Source: Pseudoalteromonas sp. EB27
GTDB lineage: Bacteria > Pseudomonadota > Gammaproteobacteria > Enterobacterales > Alteromonadaceae
Length of the DNA: 64,000 bases
Direction of reading: 5' to 3'
Assembly (NCBI RefSeq): GCF_001974875.1
Contig: NZ_MTQD01000001.1
Location: 310,001 to 374,000 of the forward strand
Numbering within the stretch: position 1 is the stretch's first letter; each line of letters begins with the position of its first letter. A program made the translations under genes and the position numbers. A model generated the notes under the pieces. That model was not told the DNA's origin and did not search any database. It was given only the letters and a program-made list of their open reading frames with translations. This document shows, in pieces, positions 44,870-53,345 of this stretch.

Positions 44870-47047
44870 ATGATAAAAGCACAAATACCAGCTGACGAAG
44901 AATCTAGATTAAAGGCCCTTTACGAGTATGAAATATTAGATACTGAAGCCGAAAAAGTATTTGATGATTTAACTCAACTTGCTTCTGATATTTGTGAAGC
45001 CCCCATATCACTTATAAGCTTAGTTGATCCACAAAGGCAGTGGTTTAAATCAAAGTATGGTATCGATGTAGACTCCACCGAAAGAGATATCGCATTTTGC
45101 TCTCATACAATACTGCAAGACCAAGTATTTGAAATACAAAACGCTCTACTTGATGAACGTTTTTATGATAACCCCCTAGTAACCAGCGATCCAAACATTC
45201 GGTTTTATGCGGGCACACCGCTAGTTACACCTAGTGGCAGCACAATTGGTACATTATGTGTTATCAGCGACCAGCCAAAAAAGCTAACTCAAACACAAAT
45301 TAACGCACTGAAAATACTTGGCAAAGAAGTTATTGCACAACTTGAGCTCAGGTTAAACAACAGAAAGCTGGCCACTGCATTAAAACAACAACAAATACAT
45401 AATAAAAATCTTGAAGAACTAAAAAAAGAAGCTGATACAGCTAACACTCTAAAAGGTCGATTTTTAGCAAATATGTCGCACGAGCTAAGAACCCCGCTGC
45501 ACGGCATTTTAAATTTAGCTGAGTTTGGACTAGCAGAAACTTCAAATATAGAAAAAGATAACGCCCTAAAAAGTATTTTAAGCTCCGCGAATATACTCTC
45601 AAATATTGTAAATGACATTTTAGACTTTTCAAAAATTGAAGCGGGTAAATTAAATATTGAGAATATTAACTTTAACTTGAGCGAAGTCATTAACAATGTA
45701 ATTAATCCACTAATGAAACAAGCCACAGATAAAGGCATAAAATTTATTCCATCTATAGATAAAAATATCGCTACAACCCTAAAAGGCGACCCTGTCAGAG
45801 TTTCTCAAATTTTAAATAACTTATGCTCAAATGCGATTAAATTTACACAACAAGGCCTGGTAGAGTTTAAAGTCACTGTAAAAGAGAACTCCTTAAACAC
45901 GCAAAATATTGTATTTGAAATAATCGATACGGGTATTGGTATTAGTAAAGCTGCACAGCAAAATTTATTTCAAGAGTTTCATCAGGCCGATTCATCTACA
46001 TCTAGAAAGTACGGGGGCACGGGCCTTGGCCTCTCCATTTGCACCAAGCTAAGTGATTTAATGAATGGCAAAATCAACTTCACGAGTAAAGAAGATAAAG
46101 GTTCTGTATTTACTTACCAACAAAGCTTTGAAACATCAGAACTCGATGAATTATTAAAACCAAATAAAGAAATAACCGATTTACAAGGGTGCACTATTTT
46201 GGTTGCCGAAGACAATAAAGTAAATCAAGTTGTCGTAAGTAAAATGCTACAAGCTCATAATGCGAAAGTAATATTTACCGAAAATGGCAAAGAATGCGTT
46301 GATTACTCTTTTGCCAACCATGTTGATTTAATTTTTATGGACATTCAAATGCCAGTGATGGATGGAGTGCAAGCCACTAAGATAATTAGAGAGCAACAAA
46401 CAGGTAAAACAACGCCAATTATTGCCATGACAGCCAACACCATGAAACCAGATATTGAACACTATTTAGACATTGGTATGGATGGCTATTTAACGAAGCC
46501 ATTTAATAAAGATCATTTAAATAGCTTGCTCAATGTTTATAATCCAAAAAACTCAAATCTCAAAAATTTAGCAGTTAAAGTTAGTAACCCAAACATTACG
46601 AGTGAACGTAAGCTAAAACAGATATGCAATGAGCTAAAAAAGTTAATTTCAAATGCCGACAGAGTCAGTCTATGGTTGTTTAATCACGACTATACCGCCA
46701 TTAATAGCTTAATTTGCCTTGATGAAAAAAATGAGAGAGTAAGTAATGCAGTTTTAAAAGCTAAAGACTTTCCTGCATACTTTGACTATATTTTAGAGCA
46801 TAAAGTATTAGACGCATCAGATGCGAGAAACCACGAAATCACTAAAAACTTAACCAAGGTTTATTTTGAACCATCAAACATTTACTCCTTGCTTGATTAC
46901 ATCTACTTTATTGATAACAAACCGCTAGGTGTTATTTGTTGTGAAAGTGTTGGCTCAAAAATTTCATGGAGCCATGCAGATAAACTGTCACTTATTAAAG
47001 TAGCTGATGTAACAACCTTGTTTTTATCCAAACAGTTGAAATCATAG
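44870..47047 (+). CDS. Cytoplasmic GAF-sensor hybrid histidine kinase
   Basis: About 725 residues without membrane segments. In order: GAF domain (about 20-165), a coiled coil, HisKA with H-box 'FLANMSHELRTPLHG', HATPase ('NLCSNAIKFT', 'DTGIGIS', 'GGTGLGLSI'), a receiver ('ILVAEDNKVNQ', phospho-Asp in 'FMDIQMPVMDG', Lys in 'YLTKPF'), and a second GAF-like domain (about 585-725). The receiver between kinase and C-terminal GAF is unusual. A TTG 4 codons upstream is possible; neither start has a strong ribosome-binding site. No partner regulator lies adjacent. Confidence 0.9.
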   Translation: MIKAQIPADEESRLKALYEYEILDTEAEKVFDDLTQLASDICEAPISLISLVDPQRQWFKSKYGIDVDSTERDIAFCSHTILQDQVFEIQNALLDERFYDNPLVTSDPNIRFYAGTPLVTPSGSTIGTLCVISDQPKKLTQTQINALKILGKEVIAQLELRLNNRKLATALKQQQIHNKNLEELKKEADTANTLKGRFLANMSHELRTPLHGILNLAEFGLAETSNIEKDNALKSILSSANILSNIVNDILDFSKIEAGKLNIENINFNLSEVINNVINPLMKQATDKGIKFIPSIDKNIATTLKGDPVRVSQILNNLCSNAIKFTQQGLVEFKVTVKENSLNTQNIVFEIIDTGIGISKAAQQNLFQEFHQADSSTSRKYGGTGLGLSICTKLSDLMNGKINFTSKEDKGSVFTYQQSFETSELDELLKPNKEITDLQGCTILVAEDNKVNQVVVSKMLQAHNAKVIFTENGKECVDYSFANHVDLIFMDIQMPVMDGVQATKIIREQQTGKTTPIIAMTANTMKPDIEHYLDIGMDGYLTKPFNKDHLNSLLNVYNPKNSNLKNLAVKVSNPNITSERKLKQICNELKKLISNADRVSLWLFNHDYTAINSLICLDEKNERVSNAVLKAKDFPAYFDYILEHKVLDASDARNHEITKNLTKVYFEPSNIYSLLDYIYFIDNKPLGVICCESVGSKISWSHADKLSLIKVADVTTLFLSKQLKS

Positions 47048-47285
47048 TAGCTACTTAATATATATAAAATGGGAGGAGTGCCTAATTACTTAAACTATTT
47101 AACTAAGCGGCACATGCCACCAAGGTTATGCGCGTTTATTGATTTAACAAAAAAGTTTGAATGTATATGGGTAACTAAAGCGAAGCGTTGAGTTTACTTT
47201 TTAGCTGTGCAATATTAATTCATTAATAAGCACAAGGATCACTAAACCTATTTACAGGTTTGGTATAAAAACTAAAAGGATGAAT

Positions 47286-48644
47286 ATGATTAAGCCATTT
47301 TACGCTAGCTGTTTGTTAGCCCTCTTGCTATTAACACCCAGCCTTGTAATAGCAAATCCGACAGCCTCGCAATATCAGGAAATTCTTAACGATAACCTTG
47401 CTGAAAACGAGCCTGGGGTATCGGTAATTATAAGCAAAAATGGCAAAGTACTTTTTAAAGGAGTTCGCGGGCTTGCCAACCTCGAACATAACATCGCACT
47501 TAATGAGCAAAGCGTTTTACGTTTAGGTTCCATTTCAAAACAATTTACTGCAGCTGCAATTATGATGCTGCAAGAGCAAGGTAAGCTAGCGGTTACCGAT
47601 GATATTCATAAGTATGTTGCAAGCTTTCCTACTGAAGGTAACCTCGTCACAATCGAAAACTTATTAACCCACACCTCAGGCATTGCCAACTACACAGATG
47701 ACGACGACTTATTCGATAAAGAAATACAAGTACCCACCAGCGTTGACGATACACTCAAGAGATTTGCCAAACACCCAATGGTGTTTAAACCCGGCGAAGC
47801 GATGGCTTATTCGAACACGGGCTATTCACTGCTAGGTAAAATAATTGAAGTGGCGAGTGGGCAATCTTACAAAGACTTTATTGAACAAAATATATTTAAA
47901 AAACTAGGGATGACTCAAAGCAGCTATGAAGGGCAAGATATTGTTGCTCACCGCGCAGCTGGGTATGAGCAAACAGAGCAAGGCTTTATAAACACAAGTT
48001 ATATTAATATGGACTGGCCTTATGCCGCAGGTGCGCTTATATCTACCCCAACCGACTTAAACATTTGGTTTAGCGCATTATCGTCTGGCAAGCTTATTAG
48101 TAAAGCAAGTTATGAGAAGATGGTTAGCCCTTTTAAACTCAATGACGGCAGCTTTTCATCCTATGGTTACGGATTAATTATTAAGCCTTTGAATGAATAC
48201 ACCGTAATTAAACACACTGGCGGAATAAATGGCTTTTTAGCACATGCACGCTATATTCCAGAGCAAAAGCTATATGTTGCAGTACTGGCTAATTCAAACC
48301 ACATAAACCCTATTTTTATCAACGAAAAACTCACAGCCAAAGCACTGGGTATTGCGCTCCCCGAGTTTAAAAAAGCAGATGTAACAGCGCAGCAGTTAGC
48401 GCCCGTATTGGGTGATTACCGTATTGATAAAAACACCTTACGCAGCCTAATTTTTGAAAATGACGTTTTGTATTCTAAGCGCACAGGTGGCGATAAAACA
48501 AAACTAATTACCATGTCTAAAAATAGCTTTTACTATCCTAATTCAAACAATTACTTAGTAATAGAAAAAGACAGCCAAGGCCAATTAGTAATGAAGTATT
48601 TTAGTGGATTATCAACAACGCCCACTGAGGCGATTAAAATTTAG
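47286..48644 (+). CDS. Exported serine hydrolase (class C beta-lactamase/PBP fold)
   Basis: About 452 residues with a signal peptide ending 'SLVIANP'. The catalytic S-x-x-K is 'SISKQFTA', the Y-x-N is 'YSNTGYSLLG', and 'HTGGINGF' replaces the KTG triad. This is the EstB/AmpC-like fold used by esterases and D-aminopeptidases as well as lactamases, so beta-lactamase activity should not be assumed. The ATG at 47286 suits AAAGGA spacing better than the one at 47280. Confidence 0.88.
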   Translation: MIKPFYASCLLALLLLTPSLVIANPTASQYQEILNDNLAENEPGVSVIISKNGKVLFKGVRGLANLEHNIALNEQSVLRLGSISKQFTAAAIMMLQEQGKLAVTDDIHKYVASFPTEGNLVTIENLLTHTSGIANYTDDDDLFDKEIQVPTSVDDTLKRFAKHPMVFKPGEAMAYSNTGYSLLGKIIEVASGQSYKDFIEQNIFKKLGMTQSSYEGQDIVAHRAAGYEQTEQGFINTSYINMDWPYAAGALISTPTDLNIWFSALSSGKLISKASYEKMVSPFKLNDGSFSSYGYGLIIKPLNEYTVIKHTGGINGFLAHARYIPEQKLYVAVLANSNHINPIFINEKLTAKALGIALPEFKKADVTAQQLAPVLGDYRIDKNTLRSLIFENDVLYSKRTGGDKTKLITMSKNSFYYPNSNNYLVIEKDSQGQLVMKYFSGLSTTPTEAIKI

Positions 48645-48702
48645 CGACAAGTTTGAGCGAGGCACAAAATGCTTCGCTCTTGCTAAATAGCTCTCTCTAA
48701 AG

Positions 48703-49044
48703 CTACTTTGATTTATTAAGCATCGCTTTTAAATCGGCAAATGGAGAATGCGTTGCAGCCTCAACTTTTCGCTCTGTAGTCGACCCGCCATACATAATAT
48801 GTTCATGGTATTTATTGTGTTCATTATCGTGGCAATAAATACACAATAGCTCCCAGTTAGTGCCATCTTCAGGGTTATTACTGTGATTATGATCAACATG
48901 ATGCACCGTTAACTCACGCAAATTAGAGTACTCAAACTCACGAGCACAACGCCCGCATACCCAAGGGTATAATCTTAAGGCTTTTATTCTATAACCTTCC
49001 TCTTGCTTCACATAAGCCTGAGGTACTGCGTTATTATTACTCAT
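48703..49044 (-). CDS. yajD: HNH endonuclease-family protein YajD
   Basis: This 113-aa protein is collinear with E. coli YajD (115 aa): 'ALRLYPWVCGRCAREFEYSNLRELTVHHVDHNHSNNPEDGTNWELLCIYCHDNEH' and a C-terminal 'PFADLKAMLNK'. Zinc-type C-x-x-C pairs frame an HNH motif with the HH pair and N. The cellular role is unknown. AGGAATACT precedes the ATG. Confidence 0.94.
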   Translation of the reverse strand: MSNNNAVPQAYVKQEEGYRIKALRLYPWVCGRCAREFEYSNLRELTVHHVDHNHSNNPEDGTNWELLCIYCHDNEHNKYHEHIMYGGSTTERKVEAATHSPFADLKAMLNKSK

Positions 49045-49081
49045 AGTATTCCTGGTAAATTCACTATTTCGGTGCTCAATA

Positions 49082-50017
49082 CTAAAAAAACTTAATTACT
49101 GACAAATCACCAAAAGAAGTATCTATATGCCGGCCTGTTTGCTCCCATGCACGAAGTACAACCATAAGTTTTTTATTGTCAGAAGTCCAAGAAATTCCAC
49201 CGCCGTATGCTTCAACTTTTTCACCGCCAGAATCTTTTAACCCCAGCCCAGGGTCTGTATTTCGAATATTTCCCTTACCTACTTTGTATTCAGCAAATAC
49301 GTGAACATTATGCGGTAACGAAAATGATAAAAGAGAGCCAATACTCGCTCCATACGAATTAGAAATTAACTTAGTGACCTGTGGTGCAGACGAATTTAAA
49401 AAATCAGCCTGAAATACAATATTATCTTTATTCTCAAGGGATACATGCTTGAAAGACCACGCGCCAACAATACTTAACGACAAATCAAATTTGTTACTTA
49501 GCTTTGGCTTATTAAGAAAAAAATGCTCAAACAAAGACTCTTTATTGTTGAAGGTATAAAAATTGTGTTGGCCAGATAGCTCAAACTTGGTTGAACGTGT
49601 ATTTTGCGAGAAAATTTGATCCGTTTGATTGCCGCTTAAATTGCTAGCCGTGCTTTGCAGTCCTTCAAGCGTTTGATAGTTAAAAGTGATTTTAGAATTT
49701 TTAAACTTTCTATATGAAAGCAGTATATCTTGTGTTTTTGTTTCAACATCATCTTCAAAAATATCGGCAGAGTAGCCAATTTCAATGTCGTTAATATCAA
49801 AAAATACACCCACACGTTGGTTGTTTATGGGCTTTAACGAAAAGAGTGTTTTTTGATTATTCCCAGCCAAGTCATCATATATTAATGCGTGGCTAGTATT
49901 TGGATTTGAAATAGTTGTTCGTACCGACTTTAAGTCAAAGTCGAAAGCCAATACGGCACCAGATTGAAATGCCGCTAAAACAGCAAAGCTCACAATAGCC
50001 AAGTAATTGCGATTCAT
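49082..50017 (-). CDS. Predicted outer-membrane beta-barrel protein
   Basis: 311 residues from the ATG at 50017, with a signal peptide ending 'GAVLAF' and a mature part of alternating hydrophobic strands finishing in 'DLSVIKFF', the terminal aromatic expected for barrel insertion. I do not recognise a family. No partner genes are evident; it lies between yajD and acpH on the same strand. Confidence 0.72.
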   Translation of the reverse strand: MNRNYLAIVSFAVLAAFQSGAVLAFDFDLKSVRTTISNPNTSHALIYDDLAGNNQKTLFSLKPINNQRVGVFFDINDIEIGYSADIFEDDVETKTQDILLSYRKFKNSKITFNYQTLEGLQSTASNLSGNQTDQIFSQNTRSTKFELSGQHNFYTFNNKESLFEHFFLNKPKLSNKFDLSLSIVGAWSFKHVSLENKDNIVFQADFLNSSAPQVTKLISNSYGASIGSLLSFSLPHNVHVFAEYKVGKGNIRNTDPGLGLKDSGGEKVEAYGGGISWTSDNKKLMVVLRAWEQTGRHIDTSFGDLSVIKFF

Positions 50018-50116
50018 TAAAAACACTCAAAAGTTAATTTGTATTAGAGTAGCGTTTTTTTCACCTTAAATTATCACAAAAGCTTAACAATTGATAAAAA
50101 CTTTAAATAATGCGCT

Positions 50117-50716
50117 TTATGCCATTTTTGGGGTGCTTTCAAGGTCAAACTCACTTACATGCTTAATTAGCTCCGGAAAGAACGCTAAAAACACGGCTTC
50201 TAATTCGTCGTAGTTACGCGTTATATCATCGGCCGCGCCCGCAAAGTTATTAGTAAAACGGATGCGGTTAGCAATATTATCAAGTGCTACTCCTATTCCC
50301 TCAACGGTTTCGTACTCTTTAAACCAATCGTTTTTGGTCATACTTGTTACAACATGCTGCATGCGCGGCGGCATCACAGGTATGCGATTATTCAAAAGCT
50401 GATAGCTGGTGTACTTAAAATCACTTAAAGGTTGCTTGCTAAAGCGCTGCCAATGCACAATTAAAAAATGATCAAACATCACATCAATAGCCACACCAGC
50501 AAAACGTTTACGCTCGGGAGAAAAGTACTGCTTGGCGTGTTTAACTGCGCGGTGGGAGTCTGTAAATTTATCGACTAAATAGTGGTTATCGAGCCCGTTT
50601 TTAACCGTATTTGGTAAGTGCTCTATATGCCTTTTACCACCAAAGTCACCCAACAAGTTTCCAAAGTGAGAATCGGCTGTGGGCTGCGCTAAATAAAGAT
50701 GAGCTAAATAATTCAA
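50117..50716 (-). CDS. acpH: Acyl-carrier-protein phosphodiesterase-like protein (DUF479)
   Basis: The conserved domain begins 'LNYLAHLYLAQPTADSHFGNLLGDF', matching E. coli AcpH, whose protein starts at the equivalent Met. I therefore place the start at the TTG at 50716 (about 199 aa, AcpH is 193 aa), although the frame is open to an ATG at 50875. 'FTDSHRAVKHAKQYF' and 'IDVMFDHFLIVHW' carry the metal-binding Asp and His of this HD-like family. The enzyme removes phosphopantetheine from ACP. Confidence 0.85.
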   Translation of the reverse strand: MNYLAHLYLAQPTADSHFGNLLGDFGGKRHIEHLPNTVKNGLDNHYLVDKFTDSHRAVKHAKQYFSPERKRFAGVAIDVMFDHFLIVHWQRFSKQPLSDFKYTSYQLLNNRIPVMPPRMQHVVTSMTKNDWFKEYETVEGIGVALDNIANRIRFTNNFAGAADDITRNYDELEAVFLAFFPELIKHVSEFDLESTPKMA

Positions 50717-50885
50717 AGTGTTCTCTGGCTTGGCTAATACAAACAAATAATAACGTAAATTTAAACCAAACTCACATTCGTGTTTAAAGCAGTACTTATG
50801 GTTTTGCTTACCAATTTTACTCAAACACGCCGTAAAGTATTGTTTAAACCGGTAAATAGAAAAGTGATCAATCACTGGGCTCTAT

Positions 50886-50920
50886 AAAAAAGCCACTACA
50901 ATAAGCTGTAGCGGCTTTTT
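50886..50920. terminator. Bidirectional-type terminator after chaB
   Basis: Stem AAAAAGCC-CTACA/TGTAG-GGCTTTTT with one mismatch and a 6-nt loop, 31 bp past the chaB stop. Confidence 0.85.
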
Positions 50921-50950
50921 AATGCTTTAGCTTTGTTAGTTTGATCAAAA

Positions 50951-51184
50951 CTAATTACTCGACTTAACCCAATTTCCATTGTCATTTTTACTGTAGCTAT
51001 TTTTAACCGCAGACCAAGCCACTTTGTGCGCAGTGGTTTCGCGGTCGTCGTCGTTTTTTCTATCGCTTGGGTCCTTGTAGGTATCCCACGCACTATTAAA
51101 CGCCTCTTGATATATCTCTTGAGCATGTTTAGGTAAGTTACTTTTTACCGACTCAGGTAGTTCGTCCCGGTTTTTATATGGCAT
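50951..51184 (-). CDS. chaB: ChaB family protein
   Basis: This 77-aa protein follows the ChaB pattern 'MPYKNRDELPESVKSNLPKHAQEIYQEAFNSAWDTY' and 'AHKVAWSAVKNSYSK'. E. coli ChaB is linked to the ChaA cation antiporter, but no chaA is adjacent and the role is unclear. It begins 16 bp after sodC and is probably cotranscribed with it. TAAGGAGAATGTT is the ribosome-binding region. Confidence 0.92.
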   Translation of the reverse strand: MPYKNRDELPESVKSNLPKHAQEIYQEAFNSAWDTYKDPSDRKNDDDRETTAHKVAWSAVKNSYSKNDNGNWVKSSN

Positions 51185-51200
51185 AACATTCTCCTTATAT

Positions 51201-51776
51201 TTACTCTATTACGCCACAAGCAACGCGGCTACCACCGCCGCCTAATGGCTTTGGCTCATCTGCATAGTTGTCACTTCCTTCGTGAATCATCACTGCGTGT
51301 TGTTTAAGTTGTTCAAGCGTGAGCCTTGGCGCTAAAACAGGCGATTTAGCTTGGCCACTTTCATTTACATACAACGCCGGTAAATCACCTAAATGACCGT
51401 TAGCCCAAGGATAATCATGATGCTCGCTAGCTTTTGGATCGAAATGCCCACCAGCGCCACCACCAGGCACGACCTTATCGCCTTTTTTCTTGGGTTCACA
51501 ACTAGCAAATTGATGAACATGAAAGCCATGCTGCCCAGGCGTTAAACCTTTTAAGTTTGGTGAAAAAACAACGCCGTGAGCATTTTCTGTTAGTGTAATA
51601 GTGCCTAGTAATTGCCCCTGCCCCGACTTAGTAACTTGGTGCATTTCAACGTTTACATTAGCCAGTGCACTATTTTGTAGTAAAACGCTGGTAAATAATA
51701 TTGCAAAAGCCGGTTTTAAAACGCGGTTTAAACTTTTTTTAGCTTTTGAATCAAACTGCAAATAATTCATCATCAT
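51201..51776 (-). CDS. sodC: Periplasmic Cu,Zn superoxide dismutase
   Basis: This 191-aa protein has a signal peptide ending 'NSALANV'. Copper and zinc ligands are visible in 'HGFHVHQFASC', 'GGHFDPKASEHHDYPWANGHLGDLP' and 'VMIHEGSDNY', and the electrostatic-loop Arg and second Cys are in 'GGGGSRVACGVIE'. It dismutates superoxide in the periplasm. The exact start among three adjacent ATG codons is open. Confidence 0.95.
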   Translation of the reverse strand: MMMNYLQFDSKAKKSLNRVLKPAFAILFTSVLLQNSALANVNVEMHQVTKSGQGQLLGTITLTENAHGVVFSPNLKGLTPGQHGFHVHQFASCEPKKKGDKVVPGGGAGGHFDPKASEHHDYPWANGHLGDLPALYVNESGQAKSPVLAPRLTLEQLKQHAVMIHEGSDNYADEPKPLGGGGSRVACGVIE

Positions 51777-51786
51777 CTCCTGGTTT

Positions 51787-51994
51787 ATACCAATCTGCTT
51801 ATATATGGGGTCTATTTAACGTTAAGAAAATTACGCTAGAACTAGACAAAAATTTTTATATCTAGTTGTTCTCGGCAATTGCTCCCTGCATTGCTCTACC
51901 TCCTGCATCCATGCAGTCGTAAATAAAAAATTTTAACGACGTTATAGTGCAATTTAATTCGTTAAATTGATCAAAGATTTATGCAGGTTGGTAT
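51787..51994. repeat. Dispersed MITE-like element, copy 3
   Basis: A 208-bp element with ATACCAA and TTGGTAT ends. It shares TCTAGTTGTTCT and TTTTTAACG-type words with copy 1 and carries an extra segment with a CTGCAT-CC-ATGCAG hairpin (51903-51916). Non-coding. Confidence 0.75.
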
Positions 51995-52200
51995 TAGTAT
52001 CAAATTAATAAAACAATAACGCTAAATTAAGCTGCTATTAAACAAGTAGTTTCAATGTCTATACCAGTCCTATGTGCAAACATATATTTATGTATTTTTT
52101 AGTCGTAATTTATTGATTAAAAATAATTTTAACTAAATAGCTATTTAATTAATGGGCTAACTTTTAGCCAAAGATTAAGTGAAAACCAAGGCATATTTAC

Positions 52201-52361
52201 AAAGCTCGTGAGAAAAGATTACCAACGTCCCTACCAAAAAAGACAAGCCAAGTGAAAAAGAGGATCTTAAAGAGGCAGTTATTACTTAGGCGGTAGTCTC
52301 AAGTGTTGGTGTTGGTTGAATGGCCGTACGTTATAAATTTAAGAAGCGCCAATCTAAATAA
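52201..52361 (+). pseudogene. Decayed copy of the DUF4235 gene
   Basis: Nucleotides align in order with 54990-55152: GATCTTAAAGAGGC, GTAGTCTCA, ATGGCCGTACGTTATA and AAGCGCC-ATC-AAATAA. Stop codons (TAG within TTACTTAGGCGG; TGA before ATGGCC) interrupt the frame and the 5' third is missing. It lies between two dispersed elements (51787-51994 and 52434-52560), which probably mediated the duplication or its decay. The remainder of 51777-52625 shows no gene. Confidence 0.88.
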
Positions 52362-52433
52362 GCCTTCTAAGATACTCTTCACGCATTATATTTATAAGGG
52401 GTATTTATTTTTTATTATCAAAGCTTGTTTAAA

Positions 52434-52560
52434 ACCAACCCGCTTATATATGGGTCCATTTAATGACAAAAAGTTACGTTATTTAGTTGTTCTATATCAG
52501 AATTTTTAACGCAGTTAGCGTCAGATTTAATCCTTAAAATCAATTAAGTATTGTTGCTCG
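52434..52560. repeat. Dispersed element, copy 4 (right end lost)
   Basis: ACCAACCCGCTTATATATGG at the start matches copy 3, and TTATTTAGTTGTTCTATAT matches copy 1 exactly. The distal TTGGTAT end is not present. Confidence 0.72.
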
Positions 52561-52580
52561 GCGCTAAAAAGCGAGCACAA

Positions 52581-52609
52581 AAAAAGGTGAAACCAAGTTT
52601 CACCTTTTT
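52581..52609 (-). terminator. Terminator after the glycine-rich protein gene
   Basis: A 13-bp perfect stem AAAAAGGTGAAAC/GTTTCACCTTTTT with a 3-nt loop; T-run on both strands. Confidence 0.92.
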
Positions 52610-52625
52610 AATTAATTAGCTAGCA

Positions 52626-53120
52626 TTACGCTGTAGATACGTTACTTGCGCCTGCATTGTTAAGTATTTCTTCAATAGCGTTTTTGTTGTCACTATCGTA
52701 CTTAATACCAATTAATATAGAGCCTTTTTCAATGGCATCTTCATAATACTTAATTTCGTGCTCGGGGATAAACGCACCAATTGCGGCACCTAAAGTACCA
52801 CCTACTGCAGCGCCTGCGCCACCAGCAGCAAATGCAGCGACTAATGGTCCGGCAACTAATAAGCCTGTGCCACCTGTTGCTACAGTCCCTACGGCAGTGA
52901 AACCACCAATAATTGCAGCAAGAATACCACCCGAAGCCGCGCCAATAAGGCCGCCTTCAGAAGCTTTAGTACCTTCGTCTACAGCAAAATCTTCCTTTGC
53001 GTATGAGTCGTTGGCTACAATACTTATATCAGCTTCGTTAATACCTAAAGCTTCTAATCTATAAATTGCGAGTGTTGCTTGTGATGCACTTTCGAATAAC
53101 CCAGTAATAACGGTACTCAT
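52626..53120 (-). CDS. Glycine-rich stress-protein-like membrane protein
   Basis: This 164-aa protein has an N-terminal 'VITGLFESASQATLAIYRLEALGINEADISIV', similar to the fold of general-stress 17M/YflT-type proteins. A central Gly/Ala zipper region (about 58-125, 'GGAGAAVGGTLGAAIGAFIP') probably inserts in a membrane, and a C-terminal 'GSILIGIKYDSDN' closes a ferredoxin-like second half. Function unknown; osmotic or envelope stress is inference. AAAGGAGTTATT precedes the ATG. Confidence 0.8.
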   Translation of the reverse strand: MSTVITGLFESASQATLAIYRLEALGINEADISIVANDSYAKEDFAVDEGTKASEGGLIGAASGGILAAIIGGFTAVGTVATGGTGLLVAGPLVAAFAAGGAGAAVGGTLGAAIGAFIPEHEIKYYEDAIEKGSILIGIKYDSDNKNAIEEILNNAGASNVSTA

Positions 53121-53345
53121 AATAACTCCTTTATTTATTTAAGAAAATACACTTACTACCAAGCAAAACTTAAACCAAGTAAATTATTATTTAAAATCAA
53201 TAATATAAAACAAAACCCCGTGCTAACACTCTTATTATTAGAGTAAAAATTGCCAAATTTTGTAAAAAACTCCTACCCACATAAACAAACTTAATAACAA
53301 GCGATAGCAGTTTTAATATAAATATATTTACAAAAGGAAAATTTA

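Noticed and set aside
47286..48644. AmpC-type beta-lactamase
   Set aside because: The KTG motif is replaced by HTG and the family is dominated by esterases and peptidases; only the broader fold is supported.
50896..51126. 76-aa Lys/Arg-rich frame overlapping chaB on the same strand
   Set aside because: ChaB is a clear family match in the other frame; this is its shadow.
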